Assembly: GCA_964426605.1 (NCBI GenBank)
Contig: CAYRQK010000004.1
Location: 1 to 18,957 of the forward strand
Source of the DNA: JAGQNT01 sp964426605
GTDB lineage: Bacteria; Patescibacteriota; Saccharimonadia; Saccharimonadales; UBA4665
Direction: 5' to 3'
DNA: 18,957 nucleotides
The notes beneath the pieces were generated by a model. That model was not told where the DNA came from, did no database searches, and saw nothing but the letters and a program-made list of their open reading frames with translations. The position numbers were made by a program, and so were the translations under genes. Shown piece after piece: positions 8,994-15,263 of this stretch; within the stretch, counting starts at the first letter, position 1, and each line of letters starts with the position of its first letter.

Positions 8994-9022
8994 ATACTAC
9001 TACGTATTGTCATAAAAGTCAA
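8994..9022 (-). promoter_or_regulatory. Predicted promoter of the minus-strand structured RNA
   Basis: TTGACT (9017-9022), a 17-bp spacer and TAGTAT (8994-8999) on the minus strand. The -35 box lies in an inverted repeat TATTG-N10-CAATA (9005-9024), a possible operator. Confidence 0.55.
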
Positions 9023-9108
9023 TAGCCATGAGCGTTTTGCAGGCCAATGCCCGAGAACGAGGCATCCACTTTATGCACAGCTCCCGGATAATTTTCCCAA
9101 ATTTAGTG

Positions 9109-9137
9109 TTGACAGTTGCATAAGCATTTCATACTAT
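9109..9137 (+). promoter_or_regulatory. Predicted strong promoter of a short plus-strand RNA
   Basis: TTGACA (9109-9114), a 17-bp spacer and TACTAT (9132-9137). Transcription would start near 9144, exactly where the first hairpin of the short RNA begins. Confidence 0.7.
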
Positions 9138-9143
9138 ATCTCT

Positions 9144-9221
9144 AGCACTGAATAAAAAAAGTGCTCAAAAACAAAAACGAAATTTGCAACAACGGCTTCT
9201 CGCAGGCCGTTGTTCTTTTTT
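9144..9221 (+). ncRNA. Candidate short non-coding RNA, about 78 nt
   Basis: The stretch lies between a consensus-like promoter and a strong intrinsic terminator and holds no plausible protein gene. Its 5' end forms AGCACT-N10-AGTGCT (9144-9165). An A-rich, probably single-stranded linker (about 9166-9186) follows, then the terminator hairpin. An open frame from 9161 runs through it into comM, but that frame's first 46 codons encode no comM-family sequence and contain the terminator. It could be an independent sRNA or an attenuated leader of comM. Confidence 0.55.
9188..9221 (+). terminator. Intrinsic terminator of the short plus-strand RNA
   Basis: AACAACGGC (9188-9196) pairs perfectly with GCCGTTGTT (9206-9214) around a 9-nt loop, followed by C and six T (9216-9221). 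This is a textbook rho-independent terminator. Confidence 0.85.
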
Positions 9222-9286
9222 GCCTCTGTTTCGGAGGGCATCAACTCGCCCAGACACTAGCACTTTATTTTAGAACAATCTCGTCA

Positions 9287-9292
9287 TACAAT
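9287..9292 (+). promoter_or_regulatory. Predicted -10 box for leaderless comM transcription
   Basis: TACAAT ends 6 nt before the ATG at 9299, so transcription would start at the start codon. The -35 region is weak (TTTATT at 9264-9269). The short RNA's terminator lies upstream, so comM needs its own promoter. Confidence 0.5.
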
Positions 9293-9298
9293 GCCCGT

Positions 9299-10819
9299 AT
9301 GGGAATGAAAGTACAGAGTATTGCCACGACCGGCACGAGTGGTATTTTAGTCGATATCGAGTGCAGTTTTTCCAATAGCCTACCCAACATTGTCATTGTC
9401 GGCTCCGCGAGCAAAGCCGTAGACGAAGCCAAGGAGCGTGTTCGTAGCGCATTTGCAGCAACCAACCTCCAGCTGCCCCGTAAGCGAATCACGCTCAACC
9501 TTGCTCCGGCCGACATACCCAAATCAGACAGCTGTCTCGATCTGGCCATCGCAATTTCTATTCTTTCCACCAGCGGGCAAATAAACATAGGCATGCCAAA
9601 CACATATATATTTCTCGGAGAGCTCGGACTCGACGGAGATATCAGGCCCATCCGCGGCATTATCGGTAAGTTACTGGCTGGCCGCGACCGGCAGCGCACC
9701 CACTTTGTTATACCGTACGGCAATCTCGACCAAGCAAAATTGGTACCGAGCATACTCGTATACCCCGCTAAAACCCTCCGAGAAGTCTACGAGCATTTCT
9801 CCGGCGCAAAGCTCATTCGCCCACTAGAGACAGGGATCAAGACCATGACAAAACCTAATTCCGAACCTGCCCAGCTTGCTATCGACGATGTGACGGGGCA
9901 AATCTTCGCGAAGCGCGCCCTCGAAATCGCAGCAGCTGGTGGGCACAACCTGTTCTTCAGCGGCCCACCCGGGACGGGCAAAACTATGCTCGCCAAAGCG
10001 CTTCCCGAGCTACTACCGCCGCTCGATCACGACGAAACACTCGAGATAACACACCTCCACAGCCTCGTCAGCCACGATTACGATAAGATTATTGCTGAAA
10101 GGCCATTTCGGGCACCACACCATAGTGCCAGCCATGTGGCAGTAATCGGCGGGGGGATCAGTTTGCGACCCGGAGAGATCAGCCTGAGCCACCGGGGTAT
10201 CTTATTTATGGACGAGCTACCAGAATTTAACCGTATGACGCTCGAATCACTACGCCAACCACTCGAAGATGGCACCGTGAGTGTTGCGCGGGCCAAAGAT
10301 AGCATCACTTACCCAGCCCGCTTCATACTTATTGCGACTGCTAACCCCTGCCCATGTGGCTTTTACGGCACAACAAAAGCCTGCAACTGCCTGCCATACC
10401 AGATAAGCCGCTACCAGCAGAGGCTATCTGGACCCATCATGGACCGCATAGATTTGTTCGCTAACGTACACGGAGTAGACCACGCCCGACTCCTGGAGAG
10501 CAGTGTTACTCGAAGTGGCCACGACATACGGAAACGAGTCACAAACGCCCGAAACCGGCAAACCGTGCGGAATGGCGCCTCAGCCCTTAACAGCTCACTG
10601 ACCAATGCGCAGCTCAAGCGGCTCGTGCAGCTATCCCCTGCCGCCAAAGCCATTCTGGACACGGCCGCTGAAAAGCTCGACATCTCAGCTCGCAGTTATA
10701 TGCGCACCGTTAAAGTCGCTCGAACCATCGCAGATCTCGCTGATTCGGACACCATCGAACCTGGCCACATCACCGAAGCACTGCAATTTCGACGTCCAGA
10801 AGTACGAAATCCACTCTAA
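9299..10819 (+). CDS. comM: ComM/YifB-family AAA+ ATPase (Mg-chelatase-like)
   Basis: This 506-residue protein belongs to the ComM/YifB family, hexameric AAA+ motors that extend heteroduplex by branch migration during natural transformation. The N-terminal Lon/ChlI-like domain spans about residues 3-175. The AAA+ domain has Walker A GPPGTGKT (222-229), Walker B ILFMDE (301-306) and sensor 1 ATANP (346-350). A four-cysteine cluster (351, 353, 362, 364) is followed by RLSGPIMDRIDLF and a C-terminal helical domain. I place the start at ATG 9299 or 9305 (MGMKVQSIAT), where family homology begins; the longer in-frame extension to 9161 overlaps a terminator and has no family resemblance. No Shine-Dalgarno sequence is seen and a -10 box lies 6 nt upstream. 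Its presence fits the competence genes known in Saccharibacteria. Confidence 0.93.
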   Translation: MGMKVQSIATTGTSGILVDIECSFSNSLPNIVIVGSASKAVDEAKERVRSAFAATNLQLPRKRITLNLAPADIPKSDSCLDLAIAISILSTSGQINIGMPNTYIFLGELGLDGDIRPIRGIIGKLLAGRDRQRTHFVIPYGNLDQAKLVPSILVYPAKTLREVYEHFSGAKLIRPLETGIKTMTKPNSEPAQLAIDDVTGQIFAKRALEIAAAGGHNLFFSGPPGTGKTMLAKALPELLPPLDHDETLEITHLHSLVSHDYDKIIAERPFRAPHHSASHVAVIGGGISLRPGEISLSHRGILFMDELPEFNRMTLESLRQPLEDGTVSVARAKDSITYPARFILIATANPCPCGFYGTTKACNCLPYQISRYQQRLSGPIMDRIDLFANVHGVDHARLLESSVTRSGHDIRKRVTNARNRQTVRNGASALNSSLTNAQLKRLVQLSPAAKAILDTAAEKLDISARSYMRTVKVARTIADLADSDTIEPGHITEALQFRRPEVRNPL

Positions 10820-10822
10820 TCG

Positions 10823-10851
10823 TTGACCTCTGTTAGTTATTCTGTTAAAAT
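10823..10851 (+). promoter_or_regulatory. Predicted promoter of infC-rpmI-rplT
   Basis: TTGACC (10823-10828), a 17-bp spacer and TAAAAT (10846-10851) give a near-consensus promoter 4 nt after the comM stop. The start of transcription falls near 10858. An inverted repeat CTACGTT/AACGTAG (10854-10860 with 10872-10878) sits between the -10 box and the Shine-Dalgarno sequence; it could be an operator or, if transcription starts slightly upstream, a leader hairpin. Confidence 0.75.
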
Positions 10852-10890
10852 GACTACGTTATAAATATACAAACGTAGGGAGATTGCTCT

Positions 10891-11439
10891 ATCGCTAAAT
10901 TCACTCGCCTGAATGGCGCCATTCAGGCCCAGCAACTGCGAGTCATCGATGATACTGGCAAGCAACTCGGCATCCTCAGTAAGCAAGAAGCCCTGGCTCT
11001 TGCGCAAGGACAAGGCCTCGACCTGGTCGAGATATCACCCGATGCCAAGCCACCCGTTGCCAAGATTGTCGACTGGGGCAAGTTCAATTATCAGCGCACT
11101 AAGCAGCAGCAACGCAACAAAAAGAACGCGAAAGCGCTCGAAATGAAGCAAATGCGCTTCGGCCTGAAGATTGGCGAGCACGACCTAGCCATCAAGATGG
11201 GCAAAGTCAGCAAATTCTTGGAGGCCGGGCACAAGGTCAAGCTCACTATCTTTTATAGAGGTCGGGAGCTTGCCCACAAAGAAATCGGCTTCAAGCTTGC
11301 CGACAAGGTCATCGCAGACTTCGGTGATACAATAGTAGTCGACCAAGCCCCACAATTCGCGGGCAAACAACTAAATTTCGTTGTTCGCGGCAGTGGTAAA
11401 CCACGCGAAGAGACAAACCCAGAGCAACAAGGAGAATAA
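10891..11439 (+). CDS. infC: Translation initiation factor IF-3 (ATC start codon)
   Basis: This 182-residue factor binds the 30S subunit, prevents premature 50S joining and checks the start codon and initiator tRNA. The N-terminal domain (about 1-75) includes RLNGAI, QQLRVID and DLVEISPDAKPPVAKIVDWGKF. A Lys-rich linker leads to the C-terminal domain (EMKQMRFGLKIGEHDL onward). The reading frame is closed by a TAG at 10876-10878, and no ATG, GTG or TTG lies between that stop and the conserved N-terminus. The only fitting start is ATC at 10891, 8-9 nt after an AGGGAG Shine-Dalgarno sequence. Rare AUU/AUC/AUA starts are the known basis of infC autoregulation. rpmI follows after 3 nt. Confidence 0.95.
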   Translation: MAKFTRLNGAIQAQQLRVIDDTGKQLGILSKQEALALAQGQGLDLVEISPDAKPPVAKIVDWGKFNYQRTKQQQRNKKNAKALEMKQMRFGLKIGEHDLAIKMGKVSKFLEAGHKVKLTIFYRGRELAHKEIGFKLADKVIADFGDTIVVDQAPQFAGKQLNFVVRGSGKPREETNPEQQGE

Positions 11440-11442
11440 AGT

Positions 11443-11637
11443 ATGCCCAAACTAAAGACCCACAGCGGCACCAAAGACCGCGTTAAACTATCCAAGAACG
11501 GCAAAGTCCGTGTTGGCCACCCCAATATGAGCCACTTTTTGCAAAAGAAATCAGGTGGCCGCAAGCGTAGCTTGTCCGGTCTTGCTACCCTGAGCGGTAA
11601 AAACGTTCGTAACATCAAGCGAAAGCTAGGAGCTTAA
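11443..11637 (+). CDS. rpmI: 50S ribosomal protein L35
   Basis: This 64-residue basic protein matches L35 in size and composition, with MPKLKTHSGTKDR at the N-terminus and a C-terminal KNVRNIKRKLGA. It belongs to the large ribosomal subunit. An AAGGAG Shine-Dalgarno sequence at the very end of infC sets the ATG start. It sits between infC and rplT in the conserved order. Confidence 0.97.
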   Translation: MPKLKTHSGTKDRVKLSKNGKVRVGHPNMSHFLQKKSGGRKRSLSGLATLSGKNVRNIKRKLGA

Positions 11638-11642
11638 ACAAT

Positions 11643-11987
11643 ATGCGCGTAAAACGAGGCGTTGCTAGCCACAAAACCCATGCGAAAATTCGCAAAGCCA
11701 CCAAAGGTATGTCCCACCCTAACCGGGTGAGCTACAAGCGTGGCAAACAAGCTGTTACTAAGTCTCTGCAGTTTGCGACCCGCGACCGCAAGAACCGTAA
11801 GCGAACATTTCGCCAATTATGGAACACCCGCATCAATGCCGGCGCTCGCGAGAATGGCACAACCTACAGTAAGCTCATTGCGGGCCTCAAGGCAGCAGGA
11901 ATCACACTCGACCGAAAGGTTTTGAGTGAGCTCGCTGTCAACGAGCCAAAAGCCTTCACGGCAGTCGTCAAAGCCGCCAACAAGTAA
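11643..11987 (+). CDS. rplT: 50S ribosomal protein L20
   Basis: This 114-residue protein matches L20, an early-assembly 23S rRNA-binding protein. The N-terminal extension MRVKRGVASHKTHAKI and the core motif RKNRKRTFRQLWNTRINAGAR are diagnostic. The ATG lies 5 nt after the rpmI stop, with a TAGGAG Shine-Dalgarno sequence inside the rpmI end. In other bacteria L20 represses this operon; I see no clear L20-binding pseudoknot in the short leader here. The 38-bp palindromic terminator follows. Confidence 0.97.
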   Translation: MRVKRGVASHKTHAKIRKATKGMSHPNRVSYKRGKQAVTKSLQFATRDRKNRKRTFRQLWNTRINAGARENGTTYSKLIAGLKAAGITLDRKVLSELAVNEPKAFTAVVKAANK

Positions 11988-12001
11988 GCTGGCGAGACTA
12001 C

Positions 12002-12039
12002 ACACTAAAATACCTCCATATATGGAGGTATTTTAGTGT
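12002..12039. terminator. 38-bp perfect palindrome, bidirectional terminator
   Basis: The sequence 12002-12020 is the exact reverse complement of 12021-12039; the core TACCTCCA pairs with TGGAGGTA and is flanked by AAAA/TTTT and ACACT/AGTGT. It lies 14 nt after rplT (plus) and abuts the 3' end of rnpB (minus). With U runs on both strands, it can terminate both. Confidence 0.85.
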
Positions 12040-12461
12040 CAGGCTACCTATAAGCCGGATTTTGTAAGCCCGAAGGCCTGCCAGTCATCTATCTAGATCT
12101 ACCGTTGCCAGCAGATTCGAGCGGTTCTTGTGACGAATCCTCAGCGGGTACTTCGAGGTTTAGTCTCAAAGGACTCATCTCCTTGCAGCGGACAGGGTTT
12201 ACCTCCTTGCGCCGTCACCGACGTTCGCTACGGGCTCTTACCCAGGGAGTTAATGCGAACAAGTTCGCTAGAACTCCCTCCCAGCTGGCTGGGCGCTCGT
12301 TTCACCCTTACCCTTGCAGCAGCCGAAACTATGCAATGGCGGTTTCGTTTCTGTGGCACTTTCCCTAGGGTTACCCCCGGTTGCCGTTAGCAACTATCCT
12401 TCCCTGTGCTGTCCGGACTTTCCTCTTGCAAACAAGCAAGCGACTAGCCAATAACCTGACT
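12040..12461 (-). ncRNA. rnpB: RNase P RNA, bacterial type A
   Basis: This is the catalytic RNA that matures tRNA 5' ends. On the minus strand the 5' side of P4 is GAGGAAAGTCCGGACAGCAC (12406-12425). The 3' partner is AAAATCCGGCTTATAGG (12048-12064). The conserved GGGTAAGGGTGAAA segment lies between them. The ends form P1: GTCAGGTTA near the 5' end pairs with TAGCCTGAC near the 3' end (9 bp, one G-U). The 5' end is placed by P1 and by a promoter 7 nt upstream; the 3' end runs into the shared palindrome. The total of about 420 nt is normal for type A. Confidence 0.95.
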
Positions 12462-12467
12462 CCCTAG

Positions 12468-12496
12468 AGTATACTAGCCAACCTTATGTGTGCCAA
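12468..12496 (-). promoter_or_regulatory. Predicted rnpB promoter
   Basis: TTGGCA (12491-12496), a 17-bp spacer and TATACT (12468-12473) on the minus strand. The -35 box and most of the spacer lie within the last codons of the upstream gene, whose stop is at 12474-12476. Confidence 0.8.
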
Positions 12497-13187
12497 GGTG
12501 TTCGTCGAGTGCTCGATTAACCGCCGCATCAGCCGCCTTATTGAGCTCACGCGGCACATGATCAAAGCTAATGTGCGCAAACTGGGGCACGAGCTGTTCG
12601 ATGGCATCGTGTATCGGCCACAAATCACGATTTTTGACCTTAAAAATACCCTTCATCTGATTCACGACCAGCAGACTATCCATGTACACCTCAACTTCGC
12701 GTGCCCCTAGCCTGAGCGCGTGCTCGAGCGCCAGTTTGAGCGCCGTATATTCTGCCTGGTTGTTCGTGGTGATACCCAGGTACACTCCTTCGTCCGCCAG
12801 TACATTCTGCTCCTTGTCGTACAGCACATAGCCGCTCGAAGACGGGCCGGGATTACCCCTCGAGCCGCCGTCAGCAAACAAGACTACCTTGTCTATTCGG
12901 GCCGGGCTAGCCTCTAGCACGGCCTTCACTGATTCTCCGGGCACCACGACCGCATCTATAGCCTCGGCCAACTGGCGATCCTTATCAGTGATAGTACTGC
13001 CCGCATCATGCGTGATAAGCCAGATTTGCACCGTACTCCATTCGTTTTCCCAGCGCGGATGGTGCTGATACTCTTCCGCAAGTTCCGCCACCCGCGTCAT
13101 AAACGCGAACGCCTCCTTAAAATTCTCAAAATTGAACTGCTTGTACAGCCCGTGCTTCGTCTCTTGCCAGTCTGTATTTTTTGTCAT
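12474..13187 (-). CDS. Fusion of pterin-4a-carbinolamine dehydratase and RNase HI
   Basis: This 237-residue protein has two recognisable domains. Residues 7-80 match pterin-4a-carbinolamine dehydratase (PhhB/DCoH), with the active-site HHPRW (His42, His43) and LITHDAG (His60). This family recycles 4a-hydroxytetrahydropterin and also acts as a dimerisation module. Residues about 98-230 are RNase HI, which cuts RNA in RNA-DNA hybrids. Its catalytic acids are Asp106 (FADGGSRGNPG), Glu146 (NNQAEY), Asp170 (YMDS) and Asp220 (NKAADAAVNRA). Both sets of catalytic residues look intact. A short linker (VVPGESVKAVLEASPARID) joins the domains with no frameshift. A -10 box (TACAAT) lies 8 nt before the ATG. 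It is divergent from tRNA-Pro and directly upstream of rnpB. Confidence 0.88.
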   Translation of the reverse strand: MTKNTDWQETKHGLYKQFNFENFKEAFAFMTRVAELAEEYQHHPRWENEWSTVQIWLITHDAGSTITDKDRQLAEAIDAVVVPGESVKAVLEASPARIDKVVLFADGGSRGNPGPSSSGYVLYDKEQNVLADEGVYLGITTNNQAEYTALKLALEHALRLGAREVEVYMDSLLVVNQMKGIFKVKNRDLWPIHDAIEQLVPQFAHISFDHVPRELNKAADAAVNRALDEHLGTHKVG

Positions 13188-13195
13188 ATTTACCT

Positions 13196-13201
13196 ATTGT
13201 A
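13196..13201 (-). promoter_or_regulatory. Predicted -10 box of the dehydratase-RNase H gene
   Basis: TACAAT (minus) lies 8 nt before the ATG at 13187, with no clear -35. The resulting mRNA would be leaderless or nearly so. The only Shine-Dalgarno-like bases (AGGT) lie between the box and the start. Confidence 0.4.
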
Positions 13202-13261
13202 CTCGATAAAAGTCAGTAAATCCGTTAAAATTACTCTGTTCTTGTTCGGCACGACATGTGC

Positions 13262-13337
13262 CGGGGTGTAGCGCAGTTGGTAGCGCGTACGGCTGGGGGC
13301 CGTGAGGTCGCAGGTTCAAGTCCTGTCACCCCGACCA
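13262..13337 (+). tRNA. tRNA-Pro (anticodon GGG), CCA encoded
   Basis: A full cloverleaf can be drawn. The acceptor stem is CGGGGTG/CACCCCG. The D arm has GCGC/GCGC around AGTTGGTA. The anticodon stem is TACGG/CCGTG with loop CTGGGGG, giving anticodon GGG. The T arm is GCAGG-TTCAAGT-CCTGT. Discriminator A and an encoded CCA follow. Its 3' end overlaps the antisense end of the serine recombinase gene, so it is the likely attachment gene of the element to the right. The tRNA is intact. Confidence 0.96.
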
Positions 13338-14971
13338 CGAACGAAATTGTCCGATTTTACGAACCCTGCAAAGGGTTCGTTTAATTTGTGGGTGATGTTG
13401 TACCCCCGTTTAACCTCGAAACTATCGGCTGTTACGGTAAAGTTCGAGAAGAATACTCGTACAACTGAGTCTTTTAGCTCTCCTTCCTCTTCATCAATCA
13501 AAATATCAGATACACCGTTCATAAGTTCGAGATATTTCTTATATGTTGGCAACGCTTCTTTTGCTTCTTTTCTATCACCTACGAGCTTAGCCTGTTCGGT
13601 TTTGAGTGTTTTTATCTCTGCTGTTAAAGCTTTTAAGTCGTAATGCTCCTGTAAGATAGGGCTGTTCCTAATAAGGTCTTTAGTCTGTTGATATTCTTTC
13701 TCCTTGACCGAAATTGTCTTACTGAGAGATGTTATCCTTGATTCCATTTCCTTCAATGTCTGACTAAGCTTCTTTTTTGCCTCGCCAATCCAGTAATCGT
13801 AGTTATCTTTGGTCGTAAACTGATGCTCTTTGAGGTAGTTATAGATGTGCAGGGTTACTTTTGTAGAGAGGACGCTCTTATTCCTGAACGGACAGGTTAG
13901 CGTTTCGCACCTGTAATAGTAGTATTCCTTTATGTAACCATCTTTCTGCTTCTTGGGGGTTATGCCAGAGCTGAACGCTTTATGACAATGACCGCAGTAG
14001 ACGATGCCTCTTAAGTAGTTGGCTCTAGTCGTTTCCTTATTTTTGACCAACATAGAGGACACCAGCTTGGATGATGATAGGCTAGATGTCTTGTTTATCT
14101 TCAAGAAGTCTACAACGCTTATAGCAGGCTCAAAATCGTATAGGGGCATAAGGTCAACAAGGTTCTTCCCATACTTCAACACACCAGCGTACAGAGGGTC
14201 TCTCAGGAGCTTATGTACGGCGTCTTTGTCCCACACAAAGGGTTCTGGGTCTTTTTGCCACCTACGCACCGCATAACCCGTATTATTGAGCCATTTCATA
14301 ATGTCGATTTGAGACTCTCCCTCGACACGCTTCTCGAATGCTCGCTTGATAAGTGTGAAGTTCTGACCGTCAGGATATAGTTTCCTATCTGCACTAATCA
14401 TATAGCCGTGTTTAAGCTGACCAATAAACTCGCCTTTTTCGGTAATATGCCTGTTACCACGGGCTACTGATTCACTAAGGTGTTCTGAATACTGTTTAGA
14501 CAGCACAAATGAGATTCCAAGTAGCATTTTCCCTGTTGGGTTGTTCTCAAAAGTTAGCGTAGCGAACTTTAAATCTTTCAATATGCCCTTATCAAGCAGG
14601 TCGATAATCTCACCCGCTTCCTTCATATTTCGAGAAAGCCTATCAGGATGCCACGCTATAAGCCCGTCATATCGACCAGCCTTAATATCATCGAGAACCG
14701 CCCGAAAAGCTACTCGTGTATCTGGCTCTTTTGCGGAGTATTTTTCTTGGACAACTTTAACTACATTTAGGCTATTCGGTACTACGCAAGACTTCATACA
14801 ATCTTGTATCTGGTCAGGGATAGACCGTTCTTGTCGCTCCTCACCAGTAGTAGACTTACGGGCGTAGAGGACGTATTTAAGCTTCTTCTCGTCAATCTGT
14901 TCTGTTGTTTCAGTACCTAAATTGCCCTGAAGTAGTGATAAAAGTTGTTGAGTTGGTGTTTTGATATCCAT
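13316..14971 (-). CDS. Large serine recombinase (site-specific integrase)
   Basis: This 551-residue protein is a large serine integrase that catalyses integration and excision. The resolvase domain has the catalytic Ser40 in YARKS, the ERSIPDQ segment (48-54) and WHPDRLSRN (108-115). A recombinase domain (about 180-320) follows. A zinc ribbon has Cys326/Cys329 and Cys355/Cys360, and a long charged coiled coil covers about 395-475. The stop codon lies inside tRNA-Pro, and the last seven codons are antisense to its 3' end, as expected if integration fused the gene to the attachment site. Residues NEPFAGF near the C-terminus are encoded by a terminator-like hairpin. TATAAT lies 9 nt before the ATG. 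Confidence 0.93.
   Translation of the reverse strand: MDIKTPTQQLLSLLQGNLGTETTEQIDEKKLKYVLYARKSTTGEERQERSIPDQIQDCMKSCVVPNSLNVVKVVQEKYSAKEPDTRVAFRAVLDDIKAGRYDGLIAWHPDRLSRNMKEAGEIIDLLDKGILKDLKFATLTFENNPTGKMLLGISFVLSKQYSEHLSESVARGNRHITEKGEFIGQLKHGYMISADRKLYPDGQNFTLIKRAFEKRVEGESQIDIMKWLNNTGYAVRRWQKDPEPFVWDKDAVHKLLRDPLYAGVLKYGKNLVDLMPLYDFEPAISVVDFLKINKTSSLSSSKLVSSMLVKNKETTRANYLRGIVYCGHCHKAFSSGITPKKQKDGYIKEYYYYRCETLTCPFRNKSVLSTKVTLHIYNYLKEHQFTTKDNYDYWIGEAKKKLSQTLKEMESRITSLSKTISVKEKEYQQTKDLIRNSPILQEHYDLKALTAEIKTLKTEQAKLVGDRKEAKEALPTYKKYLELMNGVSDILIDEEEGELKDSVVRVFFSNFTVTADSFEVKRGYNITHKLNEPFAGFVKSDNFVRGRGDRT
13359..13380 (+). terminator. Terminator after tRNA-Pro, inside the recombinase 3' end
   Basis: ACGAACCC (13359-13366) pairs perfectly with GGGTTCGT (13373-13380) around a 6-nt loop, followed by TTAATTT. 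On the plus strand it is a reasonable terminator 21 nt beyond the tRNA. On the minus strand it lies in the coding sequence and lacks a U tract. Confidence 0.65.
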
Positions 14972-14980
14972 ATTACCTCT

Positions 14981-14986
14981 ATTATA
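14981..14986 (-). promoter_or_regulatory. Predicted -10 box of the recombinase gene
   Basis: TATAAT on the minus strand, 9 nt before the recombinase ATG (14969-14971), with no good -35. It faces the plus-strand box at 15053-15058, so 14972-15065 is a divergent control region. Confidence 0.5.
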
Positions 14987-15052
14987 ACGCTAGTTCGAGA
15001 AGATTGTCGCTATTAAGTTATATGTCTTTAACAGTGTTGTAACAGTTTGAGC

Positions 15053-15058
15053 TATAAT
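15053..15058 (+). promoter_or_regulatory. Predicted -10 box of the element leader RNA
   Basis: TATAAT with a possible -35 TTAACA (15028-15033) at 19-bp spacing, which is long. Transcription would start near 15065 and run through the structured leader toward the gene at 15264. Confidence 0.5.
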
Positions 15059-15059
15059 A

Positions 15060-15238
15060 GGTTCAAGTCGTTTATTCGACCTACGGTCTAAAGCCACTCG
15101 CAAGAGAAGGTATGACCACCACAATCCATTAGACACGAACAGCTCATCGTCAGAGCACTGTGTCTAATGGTCACGTTCCGAAAGGTTCGTGGGTGGCTTC
15201 GGTCATCGCTGGCGGTGAGCTTTTTTGATGCTTACCGC
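15060..15238 (+). ncRNA. Highly structured leader RNA or small RNA of the element
   Basis: No protein gene fits here, but many stems do: GTCG/CGAC (15067-15080); a CTC-GCAA-GAG mini-hairpin (15098-15107); an 11-bp perfect stem CCATTAGACAC/GTGTCTAATGG (15126-15136 with 15160-15170); a long-range AAGCCAC/GTGGCTT (15091-15097 with 15193-15199); and ATGACC/GGTCAT (15112-15117 with 15201-15206). The last two cross, so they form a pseudoknot or alternate. GGCGGTGAGC (15211-15220), directly before six T, can pair either with loop bases GCTCATCGTC (15142-15151) or with GCTTACCGC downstream (15230-15238). This resembles a terminator/antiterminator switch upstream of the gene at 15264. It matches no RNA family that I recognise. 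Confidence 0.55.
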
Positions 15239-15263
15239 TCAATACCATTAAACGGGAGCAACT

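Noticed and set aside
9161..9298. In-frame extension of comM by 46 codons to an ATG-less upstream start
   Set aside because: The stretch contains a short RNA with a strong terminator, has no resemblance to ComM N-termini, and family homology begins at MKVQSIA.
10913..11146. Open frame of 77 codons in the infC region
   Set aside because: It is in a different frame from IF-3, whose conserved sequence covers the same bases from the ATC at 10891.
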